34,874 bases of DNA from an uncultured Clostridia bacterium (GCA_947625725.1 CANQPI010000020.1:1-34874), one strand, 5' to 3'; shown: positions 13,428 through 22,684, numbered from the stretch's first letter. The notes: generated by a model not told the origin, from the letters alone. Program-made: numbers and translations.

Positions 13428-16193
13428 ATGAGCAAAAAATCGAAAACAACAGCAACAGCACAGCCGTTGTCGGACAACAAGCGCAAGGCGATAATCATTA
13501 CCGCCATAATCTTGGTTGCGGCGATAATTTTGACCGTGGCGTTGACGCTTATTCTCAAACCGGCGCAGTTGACTCCCGCCGATCAAAATTCGAGCAGCAG
13601 CGGAACGTCTTCGCTCACTATCCGCAACGGAGATTTCTTCTACACCAATTCCGACGACACGTCCTATCCCAAAGGAGCGCAAAATTGGCTCAGAAAGGGT
13701 TACGAGGCTATCACGGGCGATCCGCAAAAGGACACAAGTTACACGCACAACTTTTCCGACCTGTCCGGCACAAGTCAAGCGTTGATGGGTATCGTCACCA
13801 CCGCCACCGACGGGGAGGGCGACACTTGGGCGACCGTTGCGGATGACCTTGCGATAGAGGGCGTCACGCAAGTGACCAATCCCGGCAAGCCCAACGAGGA
13901 CGCGGACGACGACAACGTTTACATGATAGCCGCCAGAGAAGCCACCGCCGCGAGCATACTTTCCGACTACTTTACGGTAAGCAGCGGCAAATCCGTCAAA
14001 ATTACCGTTTGGCTCAACACCGAACAGGTAACAAGCGGCAATGCGGTGGTCATGTTGCAAAAGCAGAACACTTCCGCCAAAAAGGAAAATTGGTACGCAT
14101 ACGAATTCAATGTGGAAAATACCGAAGGTTGGCAAGAGTTGACGTTCTACATCTTCAACCGCGACAGTTCTTCCAAATACATTCGCGTAAGCGTGGGTTT
14201 GGGCAACGTGTATAGCGGCGAGGAGGGACTTCCTCTCCAAGGCGAAGGCGACGAACAACAGCCCATCAACGCCGAAGGCATTCTGTTTATCGACGACATC
14301 ACCTACGAAGAAGTGACCGCCAACGATTACCGCAAAGTCGTGGATGCCGACGACGCCAAAGACAGCACCGCATACAAGGTTATCGAAAACGAAGATATCG
14401 ACGAAGAATCCGAATATCTCGATTGGCAAGTTCTCGAAGGCAAAACCGCCGCGGACGTAAAAACCTACCAAGAGGCGGACGCATTTGCGCAAGCCGCGGG
14501 CGAATACTCTCCCTTTACGGACAGAGATGACTTCTTCAAAGACGACGACAATGCCGACGAAGATCCCGACGCGGAAACACAACGCGTCCCGACGGGCTTC
14601 AAGATATTCGCTTTGTCGCACAACGGAGTCGTTCCCACCGACAAACTGCAACCGATCGGTTTCAGACTCAACTCCGGCAAGGGCGAAAACGGCGGCATTG
14701 ACACGCAATACAGCCTTTGGCAGAAAGACCACCACCACATCAGTTTTTGGGTGAGAGTGGATCAAATCAACAAACTGTCCAAAATCAACATTTACGTACA
14801 ATCTTTCGACCCCGATACAAACGAGTGGGAGGACGTCAAAAACGGCAGTTGGACGGCTCAGGTCGGCAGTCAGGAGATCGATACGGACTCCAACTGCGGT
14901 TGGGTCAAGTACGACGTCTACATCAAGCCCGCCACCGTTGAACACGAAATAAGTATCTTGATCACATTGGGCAGCAAAGACGGTTACGACGGCGGCGACT
15001 ATGTTCCCAACGGAACGCTGTATGTCACGACGCCCACGTACGAAAACATCTCCGCAAAAGATTACAACAGCGCAAGCAGCGGATCGTACTCCAAAAAGAT
15101 CGACTTGATAGGCAACTCCTACTCGCCCGACATCACAAACGGCAGTTTCTCCACCACCAACAACAACGGCGATCAACCTAGCAGTTGGACTCCCGTGTTT
15201 GCAGGGGACAACATGCTGTATCGCGACGGCAGAGGCAACGAGGAAATCACCGATCTGAACAGAGTGCAGGACGCCGTCGAATACGGAGTTATCCGCAACT
15301 ACACCGCTAACCACGGTCACGACGACGAACAAAACAACGTGTTGTACATCAAGAACGTAAAGAAGTCAAGTTTCGGCTACCTGTCTTCGACGATCAGCCT
15401 GTCGGCGCACACAGTGTACTCTTTCTCATTCTTGGTAAAGGGTAAGCCCAACTTCTACATTCTCAACAACGACACCACCGCCGAGCGTAGCGCAAGAGTA
15501 ATCGCAAGCGTGACAGGCGCGCAAAATATCGACGCCGCCCAGCAAAAAGCAATCGGCTACGACTACACCACCAAACCGTTGGAAAACGGTTGGACAAGTT
15601 GCTTTGTCGTGCTGATAACGGGCAACGAATCTCAAACCGTGCGCATTGCGCTGTTTAACGGAGCGTTGGACGGAAGCGTCTTGACGGAAGCGGGTACGGA
15701 AGTTTACTACGACAACATAGACATGACCAATCTCGGCACGTACGCAATGACGGACGATCCCGACCTCGAAGAGGGCGAAGAAGCGGAAAAATACGTAGTC
15801 ACTTGGTCGCTGAATAGCAACTACGAACTCAACGGAGAGGCGTTGACGATCAAAGATCTCCTCACGGGCGCGCAACTGAAAAACTTTGTAAGTTGGGGCG
15901 CATACTCTCCCGAAGATGACGAAGAAATCGGCGACGCTCCCGCAGACGGCGCGTTGAGCGGATTGGTACAGTCCGTTCCCTCCGAAACCGAATGGGCGGA
16001 AATGCTCAAAGTTCCCGAAAAGTCCGATGAAAATAACGGCGACGACAATACAACCGCCACGACGGAAAGAGAACCCGTCGATCTCGGACTCCTGTTCTCG
16101 GTAATTTCCAGCGTGGCGTTGGTAGCGGCATTGCTCGTAGTGATAGTCGTCAAGATTTTCAAAAACAAAAAGACTCAAAAGAAAGCGGCATAA
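13428..16193 (+). CDS. Large surface protein with two membrane anchors and jelly-roll-like modules
   Basis: This 921-aa protein was not assigned to a family. A basic cytoplasmic N terminus is followed by a transmembrane helix at about residues 21-44. A second helix at about 886-911 ends in a Lys-rich tail (KNKKTQKKAA). The intervening region of more than 800 residues is therefore outside the cell, held at both ends. It is acidic, with a Ser-rich linker after the first helix and an Asp-rich stretch near 365-383. Two segments begin like carbohydrate-binding or beta-sandwich modules: IRNGDFFYTN near residue 65, and ITNGSFSTTNNNGDQPSSW near 570. DDITYEEV and YYDNIDMT look like their closing strands. 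Binding of extracellular polymer is a guess. The Shine-Dalgarno is weak (AAGG about 12 nt upstream). Confidence 0.85.
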   Translation: MSKKSKTTATAQPLSDNKRKAIIITAIILVAAIILTVALTLILKPAQLTPADQNSSSSGTSSLTIRNGDFFYTNSDDTSYPKGAQNWLRKGYEAITGDPQKDTSYTHNFSDLSGTSQALMGIVTTATDGEGDTWATVADDLAIEGVTQVTNPGKPNEDADDDNVYMIAAREATAASILSDYFTVSSGKSVKITVWLNTEQVTSGNAVVMLQKQNTSAKKENWYAYEFNVENTEGWQELTFYIFNRDSSSKYIRVSVGLGNVYSGEEGLPLQGEGDEQQPINAEGILFIDDITYEEVTANDYRKVVDADDAKDSTAYKVIENEDIDEESEYLDWQVLEGKTAADVKTYQEADAFAQAAGEYSPFTDRDDFFKDDDNADEDPDAETQRVPTGFKIFALSHNGVVPTDKLQPIGFRLNSGKGENGGIDTQYSLWQKDHHHISFWVRVDQINKLSKINIYVQSFDPDTNEWEDVKNGSWTAQVGSQEIDTDSNCGWVKYDVYIKPATVEHEISILITLGSKDGYDGGDYVPNGTLYVTTPTYENISAKDYNSASSGSYSKKIDLIGNSYSPDITNGSFSTTNNNGDQPSSWTPVFAGDNMLYRDGRGNEEITDLNRVQDAVEYGVIRNYTANHGHDDEQNNVLYIKNVKKSSFGYLSSTISLSAHTVYSFSFLVKGKPNFYILNNDTTAERSARVIASVTGAQNIDAAQQKAIGYDYTTKPLENGWTSCFVVLITGNESQTVRIALFNGALDGSVLTEAGTEVYYDNIDMTNLGTYAMTDDPDLEEGEEAEKYVVTWSLNSNYELNGEALTIKDLLTGAQLKNFVSWGAYSPEDDEEIGDAPADGALSGLVQSVPSETEWAEMLKVPEKSDENNGDDNTTATTEREPVDLGLLFSVISSVALVAALLVVIVVKIFKNKKTQKKAA

Positions 16194-16225
16194 CGAACCG
16201 AAAACAACAAACTCATAGTGTTAGC

Positions 16226-16260
16226 AAAAACGACGCGGCAAATTGTCGCGTCGTTTTTTT
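16226..16260 (+). terminator. Intrinsic terminator of the surface-protein gene
   Basis: ACGACGCG (16230-16237) pairs with CGCGTCGT (16247-16254), extended by A/T pairs, with a run of seven T residues. I see nothing recognisable between 16261 and 16491. Confidence 0.88.
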
Positions 16261-16491
16261 GACCTTTCGAGTACCTGTTTGCAAAGGTAAAAATGTTTGT
16301 TGCACTTTCGGCAAGAGTATTGCCCCGACAGTCCCAAGACGGGACGCGTCACCCGCGCATAATGCCGAGGAATTTATCGCTCGGCTGTTCTCACGCCAAA
16401 ATCTATTTTTGTCTTGTGCGGGTACTCATTATTGCAGAGTTAGTAAAAAAATTTTGTTTCTTTGTTTTTGTTTACTCTCACATCTCAACAT

Positions 16492-16998
16492 TTATTGCAG
16501 AATATTTGTTTCGAGCCATTGCGCGACCGTATCCGCAACCTGTTCGGACGACAAGCCGTCGGTGTTGAAAATTCCGTTTGCGTAGCGCGCATAAAAGGGT
16601 TTTCGCTCCGTCATCAGCCGCGCGATCTGCTCGGGCGTTTTGCCGTCCGCAAGCGGTCTTGCGCCGTCCAACCGAGAGATCACCGTTTGAACGGAAGCGT
16701 CCAACCACACTACCGCTGTCGCGCTCTCGGCAAGCGCAGAGTACTGAGCAAGCAGCGCGCTTCCGCCGCCGCATGCCACAACGCAGTCGGTTTTGTCGGT
16801 CAGACGGGTCAACTCGTCCCCCTCTGCGCGGCGAAAATATTCTTCGCCGAATTGTTCGAAAATGTCCCTTACCGTCATTCCAGCGCGGCGTTCCGCCTCG
16901 CGATCCACGTCGAAAAACCGCAAACCGAGCCGATTCGCAAGCAATTTGCCCACGGAAGTTTTGTAGCAAGCGGCAAAGCCCGTCAACACTATTTTCAT
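16492..16998 (-). CDS. aroK: Shikimate kinase, atypical P-loop
   Basis: This 168-aa protein phosphorylates shikimate at the 3-hydroxyl with ATP. It has the normal length. Shikimate-binding elements are present: FFDVDREAERR with its Asp, EEYFRRAE with the Arg, CGGGSAL, and the lid ARPLADGK. The Walker A motif reads GFAACYKTSVGK, so a Tyr (residue 12) stands where the family has the Gly before the catalytic Lys (GxxxxGKS/T). Lys13 and Thr14 remain. The ATG at 16998 overlaps the aroQ stop by 4 bp. It is the last gene of the aro operon. The rest of the protein looks functional. Confidence 0.9.
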   Translation of the reverse strand: MKIVLTGFAACYKTSVGKLLANRLGLRFFDVDREAERRAGMTVRDIFEQFGEEYFRRAEGDELTRLTDKTDCVVACGGGSALLAQYSALAESATAVVWLDASVQTVISRLDGARPLADGKTPEQIARLMTERKPFYARYANGIFNTDGLSSEQVADTVAQWLETNILQ

Positions 16999-17414
16999 AA
17001 ACTCAACACAAAGTCCGCCGCTTCCAGATAACTTTGCAACCCCTTGCCTACAAACCTTGCGGCGCACACTTCGCTCAGCACGTCGATATGACGAAAACTC
17101 TCGCGGGCGTTTACGTCCGTCATGTGTACCTCCGCAACGGGAACGCTCAAACACTCGATACAATCTCGCAGAGCGTAACTGTAATGACTGTACGCCCCTG
17201 CGTTAAATATAACCGCGTCGCAATCCGTCTGTTGCAAAATATCCACCAACTCGCCCTCGCAATTGCTTTGGCGACAAGTAACCGTCGCTCCGCGCAGTGC
17301 GGCATAAGCGCAAACTTTTTCCTCCAACTGTTGCAACGTGTCGTGACCGTACAACTTTGGGTCGCGCCGTCCCAACATATTTAGATTGACTCCGTTAAGT
17401 AACAAAATTTTCAT
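16995..17414 (-). CDS. aroQ: Type II 3-dehydroquinate dehydratase
   Basis: This 139-aa protein dehydrates 3-dehydroquinate to 3-dehydroshikimate. Type II motifs are clear: LLLNGVNLNMLGRRDP (the usual GPNLN Pro is Val), KLYG with the catalytic Tyr, QSNCEGELVDIL, IFNAGAYSHYSYALRD with the catalytic His, and VAEVHMTDVNARESFR. The length is normal for the dodecameric type II family. GGGAGGA lies just before the ATG at 17414, which overlaps the stop of the aroA-aroE fusion by 4 bp. The stop in turn overlaps aroK by 4 bp, so translation is coupled along this end of the operon. Confidence 0.95.
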   Translation of the reverse strand: MKILLLNGVNLNMLGRRDPKLYGHDTLQQLEEKVCAYAALRGATVTCRQSNCEGELVDILQQTDCDAVIFNAGAYSHYSYALRDCIECLSVPVAEVHMTDVNARESFRHIDVLSEVCAARFVGKGLQSYLEAADFVLSL

Positions 17415-19414
17415 ATTTCCTCCCGCATTACGTTCAGATCCGCCACAAAAGAGGCGTAATCGCTTTGAACGGGAACGCCCGTCCACAACGAAAAACTTTT
17501 TGCGCCTTGATGATAGAGCATTTCCAAGCCGTCTATCACCTGCAAGCCGCGCGCTATTGCCTTGTCGCGCAAACCGCTTGCGCCCTTGTAGTCGGCGACA
17601 AACACAAACCGACAACTGTCGGGCAAAGGCAAATTTTGCTCGAACTCGCATTGCGGCACAAAACTCAAAACCCCGACGGGTTCTTCCGTTTGATCGGGCA
17701 GGGCGTACTTTTGTTTGAGCGTCAACGCCTCCGAAACGGTTCGATTGACAACGCGCAGTTTGCAACCGTATTTAAGCAATTCCGCAATGCACGCTTCCGC
17801 CGCGCCGCCCGCGCCCACTATCAACAACGGTTTGCCCGCAAAATCCGCGTTATGCTCCGTTAGCGCACGCACCGCTCCGTAGCCGTCGGTGGAAAAGCAC
17901 TCGCCGTGAAAAACCGTGTTTACGGAAGGCAACTCGGATCGGAAAAGCGCGGCAACGCGTTTTTTGAAGGGCATAGTGACGTTTGCCCCGTCAAACTTGC
18001 CTATCGCTTGCGTCAATTCGGAGTCGGAAACATCTCGCGGCAGATCCGCCCTGTCGTAACTGCAACACACGCCCGTTTTCAGCGCGAGATGAGCGATCAA
18101 ACGCGGCGAAAGACTGCCCGATATATTTGTGCCCACCAATCCGAATTTGTGCGGAACGATACCCAACCCCGACAAAAAATTCGGGTCGGAAACCTCGAAA
18201 GGCGCGCTGTCCACGCACCCGCCGCCCGCCGCAACGGAAAGAACGGTTTGACACATGGCAATGCGGTGATCGCCGAAAGAACAAAAATATTTGCCTGTCG
18301 GCGCGCCGTCCGACATCAAAACGAGGTCGTTTCCGTCAAAAACGCATTGCTGTCCGCAAACGCGCGCGATATGCCTGATAGCCTCGATACGGTCGCACTC
18401 CTTGCGGGCAAGTTCCGACGCTCCGCAAAAGGTGTGCGTGCCCTTGACGAACAACGCCGCGGTGGCAAGCAACGGAATTTCGTCAATGCCGTCCGCCGTT
18501 TGTTGCGCCGTGCAGTAAAAGGGCGCAAGTTTGCCGCGCCGTACCGAAACGTCGCCGACCTTTTCACCGAGTACGCTGTGAACGTTTTCAAAAATTATGT
18601 TAGCCCCGCCGTTATTCAACACGCGGAAAAACCCCGTTCGACGTTCGTTGAGCAGTACGTTGACAAAGGTCGCTTCCCTGTCCGTCAGTAACGCCAACGC
18701 CACGGAATATGCCACTGCGGATGGGTCGTTGGGGAGAGATAACTCGAAAGCGCGCGGGCGACTGCGACGTACCGTTACGGTGTTGCCGTCCGCGACGACG
18801 TCCGCGCCCAAATTGCGCAACATTATCTCGGTGTGATCGCGCGTGGGCATTTGCTCGGTATAACGCGTTACGCCCTCGGCAAAAAGTCCCGCAAGTATCA
18901 CCGCGCTCTTGACCTGCGCCGATTGCACTTCCGCCGTCAGATCCGCGCCGACAAGCCTGCCGCCGCGCGTTGCGAACAAGCAGTCGGGCTCGGCAACAAT
19001 ATCCGCGCCCAACTTGCGCAAAGGACGTATCACCCTGTCCATAGGGCGATTTGACAAACTTTTGTCCCCGACAAAACGCGCGCGCAGACCGAGTCCGCAG
19101 TACAGACCCGCCATTAACCGCGCAGTCGTTCCGCTGTTGCCGCAATCCACCGTCGCAACAGACTTAGGCATGCGCGTTCGCGGTTTTACCGTGACCGTCG
19201 CTCCGTAGGGAGAGTCGGCTTCGCCCTCTATGCTTATCCGCGCAATGGGACAAAGCGCGTTGACCGTCGCTTTGACGTCGTTTGACAGCGTGACGTTGTG
19301 CAGTTTGCTCTCGCCGTCCGCTATGGCTGCCGCAATTAGCGCCCTGTGCGTCAACGACTTGTCGCTGCAACGGACGTCGCTATTGAGTTGAAATTCGTTG
19401 TTGAAAGCAATCAT
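17411..19414 (-). CDS. aroA-aroE: EPSP synthase / shikimate dehydrogenase fusion
   Basis: This 667-aa protein joins two shikimate-pathway enzymes in one uninterrupted frame. Residues 1 to about 418 are EPSP synthase: SDKSLTHR (K19, S20, R24), CGNSGTTARLMAG, SAQVKSAVILAGL, TRDHTEIMLR, a KECDRIEAIR block and GDHRIAM (382-387). Residues from about 423 are shikimate dehydrogenase: GLVGTNISGSLSP with the Ser pair, NVTMPFKK with catalytic K484, FSTDGYGAVRAL with D510, the NADP loop VGAGGAAEA (533-541), and the C-terminal DGLEMLYHQGAKSF. The linker between them is only a few residues. The dehydrogenase motif GxNTD reads CFSTD here. The ATG at 19414 has AGAGGG about 8 nt upstream. Pathway order would be AroE, AroK, then AroA, so the fused activities are not consecutive. 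Confidence 0.95.
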   Translation of the reverse strand: MIAFNNEFQLNSDVRCSDKSLTHRALIAAAIADGESKLHNVTLSNDVKATVNALCPIARISIEGEADSPYGATVTVKPRTRMPKSVATVDCGNSGTTARLMAGLYCGLGLRARFVGDKSLSNRPMDRVIRPLRKLGADIVAEPDCLFATRGGRLVGADLTAEVQSAQVKSAVILAGLFAEGVTRYTEQMPTRDHTEIMLRNLGADVVADGNTVTVRRSRPRAFELSLPNDPSAVAYSVALALLTDREATFVNVLLNERRTGFFRVLNNGGANIIFENVHSVLGEKVGDVSVRRGKLAPFYCTAQQTADGIDEIPLLATAALFVKGTHTFCGASELARKECDRIEAIRHIARVCGQQCVFDGNDLVLMSDGAPTGKYFCSFGDHRIAMCQTVLSVAAGGGCVDSAPFEVSDPNFLSGLGIVPHKFGLVGTNISGSLSPRLIAHLALKTGVCCSYDRADLPRDVSDSELTQAIGKFDGANVTMPFKKRVAALFRSELPSVNTVFHGECFSTDGYGAVRALTEHNADFAGKPLLIVGAGGAAEACIAELLKYGCKLRVVNRTVSEALTLKQKYALPDQTEEPVGVLSFVPQCEFEQNLPLPDSCRFVFVADYKGASGLRDKAIARGLQVIDGLEMLYHQGAKSFSLWTGVPVQSDYASFVADLNVMREEI

Positions 19415-19463
19415 AGTTGAAACCCTCTCATAGCACGTAACGTACAGACTTTGCAAGCGGGGC

Positions 19464-20393
19464 TCATCTGCCCGCCAATTCCGTTACGCGCTCAAAGGGA
19501 ATGGAATACGTTCCAAACTCGGGCGGCAGCACAAACGTCACCGTCGAAGAACCGCCCGCCGCAACGTTCTTTTTGTCCTGCAAGGTAAGCGACAACATTT
19601 GCTCGCTTAGGGGATATATGGTAAAACGCTTGCATATCTCGGCGCGCCACCTGTCCGCATAACAAGAGTCGCACACGCCCAATTCCGCCGCCAAGCGCGT
19701 TTCGTAGTACAAGCCGTTGGCTACCGCAACGCCGTGCGGAATGTCAAGCGCGGCTTCCATTGCATGCCCGATCGTATGTCCCAAATTGAGCGCGTTGCGC
19801 TCGCCTTTGCAAAAAGGATCTTGGGCGCATATTTTTTGCTTGTACTGCGCGCAGGCGCAAATTATGTCCGATAAACTTGCCCCGTTGCCGCAAAGTTCGT
19901 CCACGCGAGCGTCCAACATGCGGTATTTGAGTATTTCGCCGTAGCCGGACAACGTCATTTCGCCGTCCAACGTGCCGAGAAAGTTCGTATCAATCAGTGC
20001 GTCGGCAAAAAAATACGTGCCGACAACGTTTTTGATACCGTCAAGGTCTATCGCCGTTTTACCGCCGATACTGCTGTCCACCATTGCAAGCAATGTGGTG
20101 GGAACATGCAAAAGATTTACTCCCCGCTTGAAAATACTGCACGCAAAACCGACGGCGTCGCCGATACTGCCGCCGCCGACGGCGACTACAAGTCCGTCCG
20201 TCGTCAAATGTTCGCGAACAAACCAACGGCAAAGATTTGTAACTTCGTCAAAGTTCTTCGCACGCTCGCCGCGCGGCAAAAAATACACGTTGCTTCCCTC
20301 GATACCGTACAATTGCGCAATATGTCTGTCTGTTACGATCAATGCGTCAGAATAGTCGGACAAAATGAATTTGCCGAAACGAACGTCGCTCAT
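19464..20393 (-). CDS. aroB: 3-dehydroquinate synthase
   Basis: This 309-aa protein converts DAHP to 3-dehydroquinate using NAD and a divalent metal. Family blocks seen are VAVGGGSIGDAVGF, LLHVPTTLLAMVDSSIGGKT, KNVVGTYF, GYGEILKY, the metal-binding NLGHTIGHAMEA and HGVAVANGLYYE, and LQDKKNV. It is about 40 residues shorter than typical AroB, trimmed mostly at the ends, but no catalytic block is missing. The start overlaps the aroC stop by 4 bp, with AGGA about 10 nt upstream. A 49-bp gap separates its stop from the aroA-aroE start, which has its own strong Shine-Dalgarno. Confidence 0.95.
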   Translation of the reverse strand: MSDVRFGKFILSDYSDALIVTDRHIAQLYGIEGSNVYFLPRGERAKNFDEVTNLCRWFVREHLTTDGLVVAVGGGSIGDAVGFACSIFKRGVNLLHVPTTLLAMVDSSIGGKTAIDLDGIKNVVGTYFFADALIDTNFLGTLDGEMTLSGYGEILKYRMLDARVDELCGNGASLSDIICACAQYKQKICAQDPFCKGERNALNLGHTIGHAMEAALDIPHGVAVANGLYYETRLAAELGVCDSCYADRWRAEICKRFTIYPLSEQMLSLTLQDKKNVAAGGSSTVTFVLPPEFGTYSIPFERVTELAGR

Positions 20394-21439
20394 AATTCTT
20401 TTTCCTGTTTCAAAATTTGATTGGCAAGTACAAAAGCCAAAATATTTTCCGCAATGACTCCCACGTTGGGTACAACGCAGGTATCGGCGCGCTCGAAATG
20501 CTGTTCCGCGACGGCAAGAGTGCCGCTGTCAACGGTCGCGACTCCCTTGACCGTGGGGACGGGTTTGACCGTCAGGCGGCAAAGTATATCTCTGCCCGTC
20601 GTCAATCCCGCGACGATCCCGCCGCACTTGTCTGTGGCGTAAACTATTTTGCCGTTTTTGACTTCGAGTTCGTCGTGAGTTTCGACGCCGCTCAAAGAGG
20701 CAAATTTGTCGTTTATGCCGAATCCGATACCTTTTACCGAGGGTATGCCCATCAAGTGGCAGGCTATTTGCGCGTCCAGCCGTTCGGAGTAGGGCGCGAT
20801 TTCGCCCAGCCCCATGGGAACGCCCGTTGCCCCCACCGCCACAATGCCGCCAAGACTGTTGCCCTCGCGCCTCGCCTTGTCGACGGCTTGTTTCATCAAC
20901 TCCGTCGCATATCGGCAAGGACAGTGCAAAACGGCGAAATGGGGTTGATTTTCCGACTTGCCGAACACATATCTGTTGCGAGAAGATATGCCCCCGATTT
21001 TTTCCACGTAGTGATAGGTAAAAATTCCCTTTTGCGCCAGATACTGCTTGCATATCGCGCCCAACACCACATAGCAAACGCTACTGCGCGCGGAACTGAA
21101 TTCGGCGATTTGCCGAACCGTCAACTCGGGATAGCGAGCGCGCCCGACAACGTCGCTGTGTCCGCTGCGCAACGCGGTTATTTCGGGACGGCTCTCGCGA
21201 CAGGCGTTGGCGACAAAAAATTTAACTTCGCCGTTCACCGTCACCTTGTTGCCGCAAGCGTCCTCGAACACCGCGACATCCTCGAACGTTTGTCTGCCGC
21301 TCCTGCCGTAGCCCTGTTTGCGGCGCGCAAGTTGTTTGTTGATCTCCTCAACGTCGAAAACAAAACCGTCGGGCAAACCTTCGATCGCGCCGCCGTAGCC
21401 CTCGCCGTGGGACGTGCCGTAAAAAGAAAATGTTATCAT
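20390..21439 (-). CDS. aroC: Chorismate synthase, divergent
   Basis: This 349-aa protein turns EPSP into chorismate with reduced FMN. The overall layout is that of AroC: an N-terminal SFYGTSHGEGYGGAIEGLPDG, an RRKQGYGR segment, a GHSD motif, SLGGIVAVGATGVPMGLGE, and IPSVKGIGFG. The two catalytic His positions are kept (H11 and H94). Several normally strict motifs differ: GESHG reads GTSHG, PGHAD reads SGHSD, and the ASARET block reads SSARSS. The ATG at 21439 matches the family N terminus and overlaps the upstream stop by 4 bp. Function is likely retained, because it sits among intact aro genes. Confidence 0.92.
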   Translation of the reverse strand: MITFSFYGTSHGEGYGGAIEGLPDGFVFDVEEINKQLARRKQGYGRSGRQTFEDVAVFEDACGNKVTVNGEVKFFVANACRESRPEITALRSGHSDVVGRARYPELTVRQIAEFSSARSSVCYVVLGAICKQYLAQKGIFTYHYVEKIGGISSRNRYVFGKSENQPHFAVLHCPCRYATELMKQAVDKARREGNSLGGIVAVGATGVPMGLGEIAPYSERLDAQIACHLMGIPSVKGIGFGINDKFASLSGVETHDELEVKNGKIVYATDKCGGIVAGLTTGRDILCRLTVKPVPTVKGVATVDSGTLAVAEQHFERADTCVVPNVGVIAENILAFVLANQILKQEKEL

Positions 21440-22653
21440 ATCCGAATACTCTCCCAAACATCAGCCGCGCGGCGTTGCTGAAACCACTCGGTATCTCCGA
21501 GTTTTGCGTCGTTGTGCGAAAAATACATGCTTATTTTGCCGTCGGTGCAAGCCACCACTATATCTCCGTTGAGCGGGTCGCACCCCGTCTGAACGAAACT
21601 GCCGTCCGAGTCGGTTTTGAGTTTGGCAACGTTTGTGGCGTATATGTTGTCGGTGTACGACGCAATGCGTTCGAGAGCCGCCTTTGCAGGCGCGCTATCG
21701 GCGGTGGGCTGACCGTTGACTGTGTTGTCGGCAACGCAACATATACACACTATTTGAGGCTGAATTTTGTTCAACAAAACCAAATTGGAGGAGGTTCTCG
21801 ACCCGTGGTGTCCCGCCTTGTAAAGCGTGACGTGCGGCAGATCGGGATTGCACTCGACCAGCGACTCCTCGCCCGAACGTTGCAGATCGCCCGTAAACAA
21901 ATAGTGATCGTCCCCTTGATTTATCATAAGACATACGGAGTGATCGTTTTCCGTTTCGGTGTATGTTTCGTAATACTTTTGGTATAGTATTTCCATTGTG
22001 ATACCGTCCGCAAGTTCCCACACCTTTTGCGCGCCGTTGATATTGTTGCAACACTCCAACGCCGTGTAGCACTTTGCGCCCGAGGCTATCTCGGCGTCGC
22101 GCGCGGCGCAGTAGTCCGCAAACACCTGCGTTTCTTTGACGCTCATGGAAAATTGAATGATAGTTTTGCACTCGTATCTTTCAAAAATGCCCTTGACGCC
22201 GTCCGTTCCCACAAAGCCGCTTATGTGATCTATGTCGCCGTGCGTGACTACCACGTATTCCAACACTCCGTCGCGACAATATCTGTCGATGTACAGAGAG
22301 ATGGCTCGCGCGCTCGTTCGGCGCGATCCCGCGTCTATCAGTATGTCCGTATCGCCCGCTTTGATGTAGACGCAATCGCCGGGACAACCGTTGTCCGATT
22401 GCAAAAAATGTACGGACAACTGCTCTTGACGAATGGCGTCAACGTCGTAGTACCGTTTGTCGTAACGGTGAACGGCATACACGCCGCCGAACCAACCCAA
22501 AAAGTAACCGCCCAGCAAAACTGCCGCCAAAATCGATGCCGACAGCAAAGCGACAAGCGCAAAAATCAATTTTTTGCGCTTGGGCGAAAGAGTTTTGCCT
22601 TTGACGCGCTGTTCGCCGTCGCAGGCGGTTGTGATGTCGAATGAGTCCTTCAT
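21436..22653 (-). CDS. ComEC-like metallo-beta-lactamase protein, membrane-anchored
   Basis: This 405-aa protein has a short basic cytoplasmic N terminus and one signal-anchor helix at about residues 28-57. The rest is an extracytoplasmic metallo-beta-lactamase domain of the ComEC/Rec2 C-terminal kind. Metal motifs are VVVTHGDIDHISGF (H138-x-D140-x-D142-H143), FTGDL and KAGHHGSRTSSN. There is no competence transmembrane domain, so it is not ComEC itself. It is a paralogue of the next protein upstream: YIKAGDTDILIDAGSR and LEYVV-TH are nearly identical in both. The Shine-Dalgarno before the ATG is weak. The stop overlaps aroC by 4 bp. Substrate unknown. Confidence 0.88.
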   Translation of the reverse strand: MKDSFDITTACDGEQRVKGKTLSPKRKKLIFALVALLSASILAAVLLGGYFLGWFGGVYAVHRYDKRYYDVDAIRQEQLSVHFLQSDNGCPGDCVYIKAGDTDILIDAGSRRTSARAISLYIDRYCRDGVLEYVVVTHGDIDHISGFVGTDGVKGIFERYECKTIIQFSMSVKETQVFADYCAARDAEIASGAKCYTALECCNNINGAQKVWELADGITMEILYQKYYETYTETENDHSVCLMINQGDDHYLFTGDLQRSGEESLVECNPDLPHVTLYKAGHHGSRTSSNLVLLNKIQPQIVCICCVADNTVNGQPTADSAPAKAALERIASYTDNIYATNVAKLKTDSDGSFVQTGCDPLNGDIVVACTDGKISMYFSHNDAKLGDTEWFQQRRAADVWESIRI

Positions 22654-22684
22654 ATATCAATGCAAAGTCGCGCGGTAAACGACG

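Noticed and set aside
13353-15332. Open frame of 659 codons on the minus strand
   Set aside because: It is antisense to the large surface-protein gene, has no ribosome-binding site and its composition is typical of a shadow frame.
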